Source of the DNA: Eutrophocola sp965662685
GTDB taxonomy: Bacteria; Pseudomonadota; Gammaproteobacteria; Pseudomonadales; Pseudohongiellaceae
NCBI GenBank assembly: GCA_965662685.1
Contig: CBFIIQ010000001.1
Location: forward strand, 1 to 64,000
Length of the DNA stretch: 64,000 nt
Reading direction: 5' to 3'
In this document: positions 1 through 8,427 of the stretch, in pieces
Numbering within the stretch: position 1 is the stretch's first letter
Layout: each line of letters starts with the position of its first letter
Program-made: the position numbers and the translations under genes
The notes under the pieces: model-generated
What the model saw: only the letters and a program-made list of their open reading frames with translations
Told to the model about the DNA's origin: nothing
Databases searched by the model: none

Positions 1-369
1 AGAAATAGCGAATGACAACAAAGCCGATGAAAATCTTATTTTCATAATAATAATCCAGGTAGTGAATTTCGTTATTGGGGATTGATAGGTAGAAAGAAAA
101 ATTCTTTTACTTTGAAGATAGAGATTACAGCGTTGCATCATCTATTAGTTGCCCTGAACATACAAGACAATTCAAAGTCTCAAGTGCTTGAGTAAAACGG
201 GGGCAGATCACTTTAACGTGAAATAGGTGGAAATTGGAAATAGGTGTCTAGGAAATAGGTGTCGGAGTCATATTTCTCCAGTTACAGCAACTATCCTTTA
301 TAGGATAAACGGTTCGAGTCCTGCTGGACTCCAGCTCCGGTTTACTTCAGTGTAAACTTCCAGAAAAAA
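1..369. other. intergenic region, no gene
   Basis: I find no open reading frame with a convincing start or family match here. The only structure is a cluster of short repeats at 218-278 that match the ends of the RAYT unit about 4 kb downstream (listed separately), and a weak 6-bp hairpin near 344-361 just past the phytase stop codon. Confidence 0.6.
218..278. repeat. RAYT-end-like repeat remnant
   Basis: The core AAATAGGTG occurs three times (221-229, 238-246, 253-261). It runs into a 21-bp stretch at 258-278 that matches the left end of the RAYT unit (4195-4215) at 20 of 21 positions. The reverse complement of that unit's right end also carries a doubled AAATAGGT. There is no transposase gene here, so this looks like an orphan end left by or recognised by a related RAYT. 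Confidence 0.6.
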
Positions 370-1410
370 CTAGAGACCAAGCGAGTTTGCTATAGACTCC
401 CAGGAAACCAATTTGAAATTCTGGTTTTCTGTGGGAAGGTCATTGTAACCATCCTGCACAACCAGCATGCCTCTGGGGAATTGTGCATTTAACCTGGCAG
501 AGGTAACCGCCAGACCATCAGTTTCCTGCACACCATCGATGCTGCCATCCTGTGTATCTGCAATCCGGAAAGAACCTTTGTACGCGTTGTTATCATTCAA
601 ATCATAAACTGCGTAGCTGTTATCACCCTGGCTTGAAACCACCAAATACAATTCGCTGCTACTGCCCTGGTAAATATCCATTCCTTCCACGTCGGCTGTC
701 AGGTGCCCTGCTGAATTCCCCTCAAGCAATGTCATTTCATCTGCCCTATTACCATCCGCAGGCATCATCCAGACACCATATTCCTCTTCGCCAAGATACA
801 GTGTCTGGGTACTATCATGAACAACACATCCTTCAGGCCCCGAGTTCATCTGCCATGAGGCCACTTCAAGAGGTGCCAGCGCATACCCCGGGTTGAGATG
901 CCAGTGTTCATATTCAAATTCACGGCTGTTGACGAATACATGGGCACCACCCTCTGCATCAAGCCCCATACACAGGCCGTAGGGATCTATCATGCTCAAC
1001 GGCAGGACTAAAATCAGTTCTACCCTGCCATTGTCATCAATACTGAAGATATCGAGGGTTATTTCGGTTCGATTCGTCGCAGCAGCCAGGGTCATGGTGC
1101 TGCCACCGATCCTCACACCTTTTCGCAGATCCACGTTATTCAGCCGACCACGTTCAAGGAATTGCACCTGCTCACCCTGCAGGTTATACACACCAAGACC
1201 AAGTTGCTTGTTCGTCCCCAGAACAAGACTTGAACCCGGATCATCCGGATGCAACCAGATCGCCGGATCATCCGCAGCGTCGTCGGAATTTGCTACAGGC
1301 TCGGTCTCCAGTACAGGGAAAACCGGAACCGCATCTTCTCTTGTAAAATAGGGATTTTCACAGGATTCAAGCATCAACAAAATTGTTATTACGAGAGTGA
1401 AACGCAGCAT
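370..1410 (-). CDS. lipoprotein 3-phytase (beta-propeller phytase)
   Basis: Predicted 346-aa beta-propeller phytase, which releases phosphate from phytate. I start it at the ATG ending at 1410, because that gives a short hydrophobic leader ending in a lipobox-like LESC (Cys17); upstream in-frame residues overlap the neighbouring receptor and do not look like protein. The family signature DDAADDPAIW lies at about residues 43-52, with NNVDLR at about 91-96, both typical calcium/phosphate-site regions of this fold. The length suits a single-propeller enzyme anchored to a membrane. It follows the TonB receptor by about 145 bp on the same strand, which suggests shared expression and a role in scavenging organic phosphate. 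Confidence 0.85.
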   Translation of the reverse strand: MLRFTLVITILLMLESCENPYFTREDAVPVFPVLETEPVANSDDAADDPAIWLHPDDPGSSLVLGTNKQLGLGVYNLQGEQVQFLERGRLNNVDLRKGVRIGGSTMTLAAATNRTEITLDIFSIDDNGRVELILVLPLSMIDPYGLCMGLDAEGGAHVFVNSREFEYEHWHLNPGYALAPLEVASWQMNSGPEGCVVHDSTQTLYLGEEEYGVWMMPADGNRADEMTLLEGNSAGHLTADVEGMDIYQGSSSELYLVVSSQGDNSYAVYDLNDNNAYKGSFRIADTQDGSIDGVQETDGLAVTSARLNAQFPRGMLVVQDGYNDLPTENQNFKLVSWESIANSLGL

Positions 1411-1555
1411 TTTGGCACCTAAATAATTATAATAATCAGCATAATTTGAAATATTTTTGCAATAATTTGCAGCCAATCCGGATACTAAACGGGGAGTATT
1501 GACCAGTATCCGGAAGGCTGCAGGAAGTGAACAGGCATACTTTACCCAGTTACAA

Positions 1556-4099
1556 TCAGAACTGGTAACGCATGCCAAGCAGGTACGTGGATCCATACTC
1601 ATCGTACTGCGATAACCTGGCACCGTCACCGAAGAAATAGTATTCAGGACGGTCATTCAGATTCAGTGCTGCCGCATTGATGAGCAGATTATCATTAACC
1701 TGGTATTTAACTGTCAGATCCAACTGCATGTGCTGACTGGTGTAACGATCAGACAGGGCATCACCACCCACTTCATCCAGGTAATCATCCCTGAAGTTAG
1801 CCGCCAGACGAACGTCCCAGGCATTCTTGTCATAGCCAAGCACAAGGTTGGCCGTGTTTTCAGCCTGCTTGAAATATGGAATAGTCCTCTGGCCATTAGC
1901 AGCATCTGCCGGCAGATCAGTTTTACCATCTGCATGCGTGTAGTTCAGGACAAACAGGAGTCCGTTTTCCCAGGATGTCTGGAAGGAAAATTCATAGCCA
2001 AGGATATTACTGTCCTCAGCATTAACGAAGGTGCTGGCCTCTTGCCAGAATTCACCCCTCAAATTGACATCCTGGCGCTCGACCTCGACGATGGAATCAT
2101 CTATTTGTTTGTAGAACAGACCCGCACTAAGGAATGTTCCCTGACCGAAATAGAACTCGTAGCTGACATCAAAGTTCCATGCTGTGGTCGGATCCAGCTC
2201 CGGGTTACCACCCTCGATTTCACGGTCTTCGTTGTTCACTATAGCGCCGGCACGTGACTCCTGGAATCCGGGCCGCACCAGAGAGCGGAACACACCAACT
2301 CGCGCTACCTGGGTATCACTGACATCAAATTTCACGTTCAGGGAGGGTGCCCAGAAATCATAATCATTATCAAAACTGGCAAGCCCGGTAAACAAAAGAT
2401 CTTCGTTCCAGTTTTTGCCGGTATAGGTTGCACTGGTATCTTCATAGCGCAAACCATAAACCCACGTTGCGTTGCCGGTTATCGTGGTACCCATCAGGTA
2501 AGCAGCTAGAACATCTTCCTCTGTGGTCCAGTCAGCTGCTATGGACTCCTCCTCTTCATCTCCACTGAACTCAAAAAGGGAGCCTTGTGATGGGCAGCTT
2601 GTGCCATCACTTAGTTCTGTAAAACCCGCACCACGCTGGCCAGCAAGTGAGCGTACATGTGCAGTTGAGGGGGCCGGTCCATGAATTGTTTCCAGATAAC
2701 GGGGAATGGCCACTGTATTTGCAGCAGTTAAAGGAAAATCATCTATTGGTTCATAACCACAATAGTTGAAAGCGTTCTCCTTTTCGCGCTGGCGGTATTT
2801 CAAACCATATTGCAGCTCAGTTTCAGCGCTCAATTGCCAGGTCATATCAAATTTTGCGCCCACATCATTGTCGGTGGTCATCCCGATTTCATGTTCAAAC
2901 ACCTTGAGGCCGAAAATACCCGGGGCCTGGAATTCTGAGGGATAGGTCAGTACCGGCTGCTTGGGGTTAGTGTTATCGTATATAAGTGGCAGGTCCAGTT
3001 CATCGCTACGGTAAATAGTGGCAAACTTGTTGGTGTCATCCTGTTCTGCACGGGATCCAAATACTTGAACTTTCAGATTGCTGCCATTATCCAGCGACCA
3101 TTCTGCACCTATCTGGGCAGCACTGATTTCCCTTTTTTCCGGACGCCAGCGTGCCTCAGTATCAAAGCGGCTTGTTGCATAGGAAAAGGTGTTGCCAATT
3201 ACTACAGCGTCATTGTCTTCCATGGCATCGCGCACTTCCCATTTGCCACGATACTCGGTATCCAGGTATTCATTATGAAACATGTGAGCGTAAAATAAAT
3301 CGCCCGCACTGTTTCGGTAATCCAGATTAAGGACAATACCTTCTCTTTCACGCTCCATGTCGTAGAAACGCATTTCGTAATCGTCATTTGGCGTATTATC
3401 ACCCCAGCCGCCATTCTCATTATTGTGGGCGATAATTCGTCTCGTTTGATCGCTCAGTACCAGGGCAAGACCAAGCTCGCCATCATTCAAGACAAAACGG
3501 TCTGTGTATGTAGCCGAGAGCATCGGGTTACTGGAGTCTTTTGTCAGTTCGTTATGGGATGTCTGGGCCATTAACCTTATATTGCGGCCGTCGAACGAAA
3601 AAGCAGAAATGGTTTCAAGGTCTATGGCTCCACCAATGGTATCTGCATCGAGATTTGGCGTCAGCGTTTTATAGACGGTCATGGAACTTAGCATATCTGT
3701 AGGCACACCATCCAGCATGATGCCACGCCTGTCTTCAGGAGAAGCAGTGCTGACACCATTGATTGTCATGGCATTCAGGTCAGTATTCATGCCCCTTACA
3801 GATACATAACGGCCTTCACCCTGGTCATTTTCCACCATGATCCCCGAAATACGACGGAGTGATTCCGATACATTGATATCTGAGAAATTACCAAGGGCAT
3901 CGGAATCAACGACTCCTACTACCTTGTCAGAGTTACGCTGTCTTTCTATGGCATTTTGCAAAGCAGCACGTGTACCAATAATTTCTATTTCTTCTACTTG
4001 ATTCTGAGCTGTAGCGACAAGAGAAAGTGAACCGCAGGCAAGACTGACAAAAACAGAAAGTCCGGTCTTCTTTAAGGCAGTGTTACTTGTAAATTTCAG
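1556..4099 (-). CDS. TonB-dependent outer-membrane receptor, 5' end uncertain
   Basis: TonB-dependent receptor of about 850 aa. The plug region follows the start (NVSESLRRISGI, then YVSVRGMN), and the barrel ends in an aromatic C-terminus (GMRYQF) as outer-membrane proteins do. The start is a problem. The first in-frame TTG (3961) lies inside the mature protein, yet reading continues upstream through a clear signal peptide (TGLSVFVSLACGSLSLVATAQ region, with cleavage before QNQVEE) to a stop at 4112-4114. No ATG, GTG or TTG precedes the signal peptide. I use the CTG at 4099 as a provisional start; a frameshift from an out-of-frame ATG at 4134 is equally possible. It lies upstream of the phytase on the same strand, so phytate or a phytate product is a possible ligand. 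Confidence 0.75.
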   Translation of the reverse strand: MKFTSNTALKKTGLSVFVSLACGSLSLVATAQNQVEEIEIIGTRAALQNAIERQRNSDKVVGVVDSDALGNFSDINVSESLRRISGIMVENDQGEGRYVSVRGMNTDLNAMTINGVSTASPEDRRGIMLDGVPTDMLSSMTVYKTLTPNLDADTIGGAIDLETISAFSFDGRNIRLMAQTSHNELTKDSSNPMLSATYTDRFVLNDGELGLALVLSDQTRRIIAHNNENGGWGDNTPNDDYEMRFYDMEREREGIVLNLDYRNSAGDLFYAHMFHNEYLDTEYRGKWEVRDAMEDNDAVVIGNTFSYATSRFDTEARWRPEKREISAAQIGAEWSLDNGSNLKVQVFGSRAEQDDTNKFATIYRSDELDLPLIYDNTNPKQPVLTYPSEFQAPGIFGLKVFEHEIGMTTDNDVGAKFDMTWQLSAETELQYGLKYRQREKENAFNYCGYEPIDDFPLTAANTVAIPRYLETIHGPAPSTAHVRSLAGQRGAGFTELSDGTSCPSQGSLFEFSGDEEEESIAADWTTEEDVLAAYLMGTTITGNATWVYGLRYEDTSATYTGKNWNEDLLFTGLASFDNDYDFWAPSLNVKFDVSDTQVARVGVFRSLVRPGFQESRAGAIVNNEDREIEGGNPELDPTTAWNFDVSYEFYFGQGTFLSAGLFYKQIDDSIVEVERQDVNLRGEFWQEASTFVNAEDSNILGYEFSFQTSWENGLLFVLNYTHADGKTDLPADAANGQRTIPYFKQAENTANLVLGYDKNAWDVRLAANFRDDYLDEVGGDALSDRYTSQHMQLDLTVKYQVNDNLLINAAALNLNDRPEYYFFGDGARLSQYDEYGSTYLLGMRYQF

Positions 4100-4194
4100 G
4101 AAAAGATATAATTAAATATGGCTACTCTAGCCATGAAGGGACTATTAAATTTTCGTAAAAGGGGGGCCTGGATTAAAAAGAAAGAAGAAAGAAT

Positions 4195-4959
4195 GGTGTC
4201 AGAGTCATATTTCTCTACTAGACTATTATTAAAAAAATCAGAAGCTCAAGGAAGAGTCAATGTCACGACTACCCAGAATTTGTCCACCAGGAATACCACA
4301 GCACATCATTCAGCGGGGTCATAATCGGCAAATTTGTTTTTCAGATTCCGTCGATTTCGCCACCTACAGTAACCATTTAAAAGAATCATCTGCACTTTAT
4401 GGCGTTGATATTCATGCTTGGGTATTTATGACAAATCACATCCATCTCCTTGTCACACCACAAACTGACACAGCGATTTCACAACTTATGCAAACTCTGG
4501 GAAGACGGTATGTAGGTTATTTCAACTCCACCTATGAACGTTCTGGTACTTTATGGGGAGGCAGATTTAAATCCTGTGTTGTGCAATCCACCGGGTATTT
4601 ATTGCAATGTTATCGCTATATTGAATTAAACCCTGTAAGAGCCCTAATGGTGGAAGATCCCGCTCATTATCAATGGTCAAGCTATCGCTGTAATGCGCTG
4701 GGAGCAAAATCTGCATTGATCAAACCACATCCAGAATATCTGAATCTCGGAAAAAGGAGAGATGAGCGCTTACAAAACTACCGTGCACTTTTCAAATATC
4801 ATGTGGGGAGTAAACTTCTCACAGAAATTAGAATGGCAACTAACAAAGGACTGGCTCTAGGGAATGAGAAATTTAAGGATGAAATTGAATCTAACTTATC
4901 TAGACGGGTGCGACCGAAAAAGCCAGGAAGAAAAAGAAAAGAATTATGACTCTGACACC
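4195..4959 (+). mobile_element. RAYT unit with 15-bp inverted ends
   Basis: The transposase gene sits between perfect 15-bp inverted repeats: GGTGTCAGAGTCATA at 4195-4209 and its reverse complement at 4945-4959. The transposase stop codon (4947-4949) lies inside the right repeat. Such ends resemble the REP-like sequences used by RAYTs rather than the terminal repeats of DDE insertion sequences. A degenerate end copy is present at 218-278. Confidence 0.75.
4260..4949 (+). CDS. REP-associated tyrosine transposase (RAYT, IS200-like Y1)
   Basis: A 229-aa Y1-type HUH transposase. The metal-binding HUH motif is HIH at residues 60-62 (context MTNHIHLLVTP). Candidate catalytic tyrosines are Tyr84 and Tyr87 in GRRYVGYFN, followed by the family's GTLWGGRFK block and a YIELNPVRA block. 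The C-terminus is strongly basic, ending in KKPGRKRKEL. A good ribosome site (AGGAAGAG) lies just before the ATG. RAYTs act on short palindromic REP sequences, and the flanking inverted repeats fit that. It appears intact. Confidence 0.9.
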   Translation: MSRLPRICPPGIPQHIIQRGHNRQICFSDSVDFATYSNHLKESSALYGVDIHAWVFMTNHIHLLVTPQTDTAISQLMQTLGRRYVGYFNSTYERSGTLWGGRFKSCVVQSTGYLLQCYRYIELNPVRALMVEDPAHYQWSSYRCNALGAKSALIKPHPEYLNLGKRRDERLQNYRALFKYHVGSKLLTEIRMATNKGLALGNEKFKDEIESNLSRRVRPKKPGRKRKEL

Positions 4960-4978
4960 TATTTACCTATTTATCCCG

Positions 4979-5455
4979 CTACATCACCAATGGGGCACGG
5001 CTACTTTGATTATGCTCAGTGGTGATTTTGCGTAAACAATGCATCAATTGTGCCCGCTCTTTTTCATTTAGCGGTTCGATTAAAAGCTGTTGTGTCTTAT
5101 CGAGGAGCTTCTCCGTTTTGTTCATTAAGGAATGCCCCTTTCTTGTCAGAAAGATAAGTTTTATTCGCCCATCCTCTTCAGAGGATTTGCGTTGCAGGAG
5201 CCCTCTGGACTCAAGCCGTTTCAGAACATTGCCCGTTGTGCTTTTATCAATAGCTACCAGACCTGAAATGGTCACCTGATCAAGTCCTGGATTATGTTTG
5301 AGAACAAAAAGGGTAGAGTACTGGATTGGCGTTAAATTCAGCTCTTTAAAACACTGATGAAATATCCCGGTTGATACCTGGTGGCAGCGTCTGACAAGAT
5401 ATCCCGGACGCGCGTAAAGCTCCTCTAAAACAGTGCTATCTGATTTCTTTTTCAT
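4979..5455 (-). CDS. MarR-family transcriptional regulator
   Basis: A 158-aa MarR-type winged-helix protein. The DNA-binding part reads TISGLVAIDKSTTGNVLKRL (recognition region), followed by the typical wing with DGRIKLIFLT; helices at both ends would form the dimer. It is divergent from the Rieske oxygenase operon, with 175 bp between start codons. That gap holds two copies of a near-palindromic operator over the predicted -10 and start of transcription. MarR proteins in this position usually repress the adjacent aromatic operon until a phenolic ligand binds. The ligand cannot be read from the sequence. Confidence 0.88.
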   Translation of the reverse strand: MKKKSDSTVLEELYARPGYLVRRCHQVSTGIFHQCFKELNLTPIQYSTLFVLKHNPGLDQVTISGLVAIDKSTTGNVLKRLESRGLLQRKSSEEDGRIKLIFLTRKGHSLMNKTEKLLDKTQQLLIEPLNEKERAQLMHCLRKITTEHNQSSRAPLVM

Positions 5456-5547
5456 CTAAAAACTACCACATACTCCGGTCCATGAAATCACCAAGCCCTT
5501 TCATCCATGATACCAACAGGGGAACTGGGCGCTATTAATCCAGGCTA

Positions 5548-5599
5548 TTGTATCAGCAATTATTAGTAAGTATACTTTCTAATATTAGTAAGCATACTT
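5548..5599 (+). promoter_or_regulatory. sigma70-like promoter with tandem MarR-type operator
   Basis: A -35-like TTGTAT (5548-5553) and -10 TATACT (5571-5576) are separated by exactly 17 bp. The -10 lies in a perfect 10-bp palindrome, AAGTATACTT (5568-5577). The 16-mer ATTAGTAAGTATACTT (5562-5577) is repeated with one mismatch at 5584-5599. The 22-bp period is about two helical turns, so two dimers could sit on one face of the DNA. This is the obvious site for the divergent MarR protein to repress both itself and the oxygenase operon. Confidence 0.7.
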
Positions 5600-5630
5600 A
5601 TTATAATGAATCAGAGCGGGAAAGAGAAAA

Positions 5631-6671
5631 ATGATAGTAAACAATGCCTGGTACTTGGCCGCCTGGGGTGACGAGATCACTGAGAACCCTATTCCCAGAC
5701 GAATCTGTAATGAACCAGTCGTGCTATACCGCACCCTGGAAGGCCAGGCCGTCGCCTTACAGGACAGCTGTTGCCACAGAGGCGCCCCTTTAAGTCTCGG
5801 TACGGTGATAGAGAAGGGAATTCGTTGTAACTATCACGGCTTGATCTTTGGTAGTGATGGCGCCTGTGTCGAAGTGCCAAACCAGGACATGATTCCAAAG
5901 AAAGCACGTGTCAGAAACTATCCACTGGTTGAGAAAGACCAGATGCTCTGGATCTGGATTGGTGATGCCGAAAAGGCCGATCAAAAAATGATTCCTGACT
6001 ACCCCTTTCATAACGATGCCAAAAACTGGCCACACATTCACGACATGATGCCGGTGAAATGCCACTACTTGATGCTGGTTGATAATCTTCTGGATGCCAC
6101 CCATCTTGCCTATGTGCATCCCAAGTCTGTTGGCGGTTCCGCGCCCAGTGTCCACATGGTGGCGAAGAACACCCTGGATGCGACTGCTAACGGCATTAAA
6201 CTGAGCAGGCAAATGAGTAATGCACCCGCCCCCCCGGTTTATAATAATTGTGTCCCTTTTCCAGGAATGATTGATCGCTGGCAGGATTTTGAGTTTATCG
6301 CACCTGCTTTCGTCATTCAGTATTCCGGCGGAGTTCAGACTGGGGAAGACCGGAAAACTGCAGGCGCACCGCGGTTTGATATGCGCATCTGGCACGCCCT
6401 GACACCGGAAACAGATACGTCGTGTTTTTATTTCTGGTCCACTGCCAATGGCCATGAGACGGACAATCCTGCTGCAACAAAAAAGATCGATAGTGAAATC
6501 CGCAAGGCCCTTGCCGAAGATAAAGTGATGGTTGAAGCACAACAGCAACGAATTAATGAATTTGGTGAAGAGTGGCTGGTAGATAACAAGGCTGACGCAC
6601 CGAGGGTTATGGCGCGCAGAGCAGTATCGAAATTGCAGCAAAGACAAAATCCCGGAGCTGATAATGAGTGA
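5631..6671 (+). CDS. Rieske non-haem iron oxygenase, VanA-like (copy 1)
   Basis: 346-aa oxygenase component of the vanillate O-demethylase/aromatic ring hydroxylase family. The Rieske 2Fe-2S ligands are Cys47-x-His49 and Cys66-x2-His69. The mononuclear iron triad region is DNLLDATHLAYVHP, with Asp155, His158 and His163. The N-terminal VNNAWYLAAWGDEI block is typical of the VanA/PobA/toluate group. It is first in an operon with a ferredoxin (8-bp overlap) and a second VanA-like protein. A demethylase or hydroxylase acting on a methoxylated or phenolic acid is likely; the exact substrate is unknown. Confidence 0.9.
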   Translation: MIVNNAWYLAAWGDEITENPIPRRICNEPVVLYRTLEGQAVALQDSCCHRGAPLSLGTVIEKGIRCNYHGLIFGSDGACVEVPNQDMIPKKARVRNYPLVEKDQMLWIWIGDAEKADQKMIPDYPFHNDAKNWPHIHDMMPVKCHYLMLVDNLLDATHLAYVHPKSVGGSAPSVHMVAKNTLDATANGIKLSRQMSNAPAPPVYNNCVPFPGMIDRWQDFEFIAPAFVIQYSGGVQTGEDRKTAGAPRFDMRIWHALTPETDTSCFYFWSTANGHETDNPAATKKIDSEIRKALAEDKVMVEAQQQRINEFGEEWLVDNKADAPRVMARRAVSKLQQRQNPGADNE

Positions 6672-6942
6672 AGAGAGAAGCTTTGAAGTAAAACTCGCCA
6701 AAAGCGAGAGGATCTTAGTCATTCCAGCTGACAAAAGCATTGTAGAGGTGCTGTATGAAAATGACATTCATCACCCCATATCCTGTGAACAGGGGATTTG
6801 CGCTACCTGTATAGTCAAGGTGCTCGAAGGCGAGCCAGACCACAGGGATTCTATCCTGACCGATGATGAAAGAAACGTGAATGGGGAGTTTACCCCCTGT
6901 TGCTCAAGGTCATTTTCTGACCTCATTGTTCTGGATATTTAA
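6664..6942 (+). CDS. stand-alone 2Fe-2S ferredoxin (VanB C-terminal-like)
   Basis: 92-aa plant-type ferredoxin with cluster ligands Cys41, Cys46 and Cys49 (CEQGICATC) and a fourth Cys at 79 or 80 in FTPCCSR. The sequence EGEPDHRDSILTDDER is the signature of the C-terminal ferredoxin domain of VanB-type reductases. Here the FMN and NAD domains that normally precede it are absent, and nothing upstream encodes them because the gene starts inside the end of the oxygenase gene. It probably carries electrons to one or both flanking oxygenases, with a flavin reductase supplied from elsewhere in the genome. Confidence 0.85.
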   Translation: MSEERSFEVKLAKSERILVIPADKSIVEVLYENDIHHPISCEQGICATCIVKVLEGEPDHRDSILTDDERNVNGEFTPCCSRSFSDLIVLDI

Positions 6943-6997
6943 AGGGACGGCCCTGAGTCACACTAATCATCAAGCATTGCTGCATCAGGAAAATACC

Positions 6998-8038
6998 ATG
7001 TTTCTAAAGAATGTCTGGTACATCGCCGCCTGGAGTCATGAAGTACCAGAATCCGGTATTTTCAAACGCAAGCTGTTAGGTGAAGATGTAGTCTTTTTCC
7101 GGCAGACCGATGGCAATATCGTGGGCATGGCTGATTATTGTCCTCATCGCTACCTTCCTTTGTCGCTTGGACGCCATGAAGGCGACAATATCAGGTGTAT
7201 GTATCACGGGCTGGTTTTTGACGGCAAGGGAAAATGTGTTGAAGCCCCCTATAGTGAAACTCCCCCCAAAAAGATTTGCGCAAAGGTATATCCAACTATT
7301 GAACGCGACCGCTTTGTCTGGATCTGGATGGGCGATGAAAGCAAAGCTGACTCTGGTCTTATCCCGTCACTGGAAGTGATGAACGACGAAAGCTGGAATT
7401 ATATTCCCCGCCACCTGGTCTATCAGTGCAATGTCCAACTATTAATGGACAATTTACTTGATGCTTCTCATCTGGCCTTCGTCCATGCCAGCACCATTGG
7501 AGGGGGCGAATATCATGCACAGCAAATACCCCAGCTTGAGACATTCGACTGGGGTATAAGGATCACCAAGAAATTTGAAAACGTCCCCCTGCCACCCTTT
7601 GTAAAAAAAGTTGCCAGATTCACCGGCAATACGGATCGCTGGCAGATTTTTGACTGGCATATCTCCGGCTACCAGCTCATTCTCAACTCGGGGCAGGCGC
7701 CGACAGGTACCGGAGCTCTGGAAGGTAATTATGTTGATGAAGCATTCCACTTTCATTCAGTGCAGACACTCACACCAGAATCTGAAAAAAGCACACATTA
7801 CTTCTTCATGTTTGCGCATAGTTTTACGGATGAACAGGACAGAATAGCCAAAGAAATTGATGCGCAATTTGCAATCGTACTGGAAGAAGACCGGGTAATT
7901 CTTGAAGCACAGCAAGCTAAACTGGATGAATATCCAGATTACAGAATGGGTGGTATCAAGACTGATATTGCCGTATCAAAGGCGCGAATGCTTCTTGAGG
8001 AAAGGTTGCAGAAGGAAGCTCAGGAAAGTACAGGCTAA
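6998..8038 (+). CDS. Rieske non-haem iron oxygenase, VanA-like (copy 2)
   Basis: 346 aa, the same length as copy 1 and with ligands at the same positions: Rieske Cys48, His50, Cys67, His70; mononuclear site Asp155, His158, His163 in DNLLDASHLAFVHA. I start it at the ATG at 6998 (FLKNVWYIAAW), which matches the family N-terminus; an in-frame extension upstream overlaps the ferredoxin gene and is not needed. Sequence outside the motifs is clearly diverged from copy 1, so it is an old paralogue with its own substrate range or a partner subunit. It lies 55 bp after the ferredoxin. Confidence 0.9.
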   Translation: MFLKNVWYIAAWSHEVPESGIFKRKLLGEDVVFFRQTDGNIVGMADYCPHRYLPLSLGRHEGDNIRCMYHGLVFDGKGKCVEAPYSETPPKKICAKVYPTIERDRFVWIWMGDESKADSGLIPSLEVMNDESWNYIPRHLVYQCNVQLLMDNLLDASHLAFVHASTIGGGEYHAQQIPQLETFDWGIRITKKFENVPLPPFVKKVARFTGNTDRWQIFDWHISGYQLILNSGQAPTGTGALEGNYVDEAFHFHSVQTLTPESEKSTHYFFMFAHSFTDEQDRIAKEIDAQFAIVLEEDRVILEAQQAKLDEYPDYRMGGIKTDIAVSKARMLLEERLQKEAQESTG

Positions 8039-8061
8039 TTTGCTATGCCAACAAACTCCGC

Positions 8062-8240
8062 CTGACCCGGGATGGCAGGACCCGCTGCGAGCTCAAAACC
8101 CTCACCGGAACGGAACCACCCATGTGCTCTTCGAGCCAATCGATTTCATAGCCAGACTTGCCGCTTTAGTGGCAAAGCCCATAGTGAACCTGAGAAGATT
8201 CCATGGCATGTTCGCCCCAACAGCAAGCACGGAATGCCCC
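8062..8240 (+). pseudogene. IS91-family transposase remnant
   Basis: Across frames this stretch reads DGRTRCELKT, then GTTHVLFEPIDFIARLAALV and NLRRFHGMFAP, then PNSKHGMP. These are consecutive blocks of the C-terminal half of IS91/ISCR-type Y2 transposases. At least two frameshifts separate them and both ends are missing, so this is a dead fragment. It directly abuts a broken RRM gene. Confidence 0.75.
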
Positions 8241-8394
8241 CCTCAATTCTGCAATCTTGTTATGGACGAAAAGAGCAAGGAGCCTAAAAGCTTTGCCTTT
8301 ATTGAAATGCCAAAATCTGGTGATGCCAAAGCGGCAAGGCAGTCGCTGGTATCAAGATTCGAGTAAAAAAAACGAGTTGAAGAACCCCGAGTAG
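8241..8394 (+). pseudogene. RRM RNA-binding protein remnant
   Basis: The translation CNLVMDEKSKEPKSFAFIEM, then PKSGDAKAA, is closely related to the middle of the intact RRM protein at 13139-13402. After that block about 18 bp are lost, with a frame change. Continuing in the shifted frame gives KIRVKK-like residues before a stop. The N-terminal third is replaced by the IS91 remnant. It cannot make a functional RRM. Confidence 0.8.
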
Positions 8395-8427
8395 TCTGGA
8401 TTTTTAGCAGCTCAAGTTTCTATATTT

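Noticed and set aside
264..333. tRNA-like sequence ending GGTTCGAGTCC...GGACTCCA
   Set aside because: The T-loop and part of an acceptor-like pairing are present, but the T stem pairs at only two positions, there is no D arm, and the 5' part belongs to the RAYT-end repeat. I do not call a tRNA; a decayed tRNA end remains possible.
1411..1656. N-terminal extension of the phytase overlapping the TonB receptor gene
   Set aside because: The extension overlaps receptor coding sequence and precedes a clear lipoprotein signal peptide with its own ATG, so it is not translated.
4118..4324. 68-aa reading frame in front of the RAYT gene
   Set aside because: Runs through the left inverted repeat and the RAYT ribosome site, overlaps its start in another frame and has no family match.
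5790..6767. 325-aa minus-strand frame opposite the first Rieske oxygenase
   Set aside because: Its complement contains all ligand motifs of a well-conserved enzyme; the antisense frame has no family features and is a by-product of codon use.
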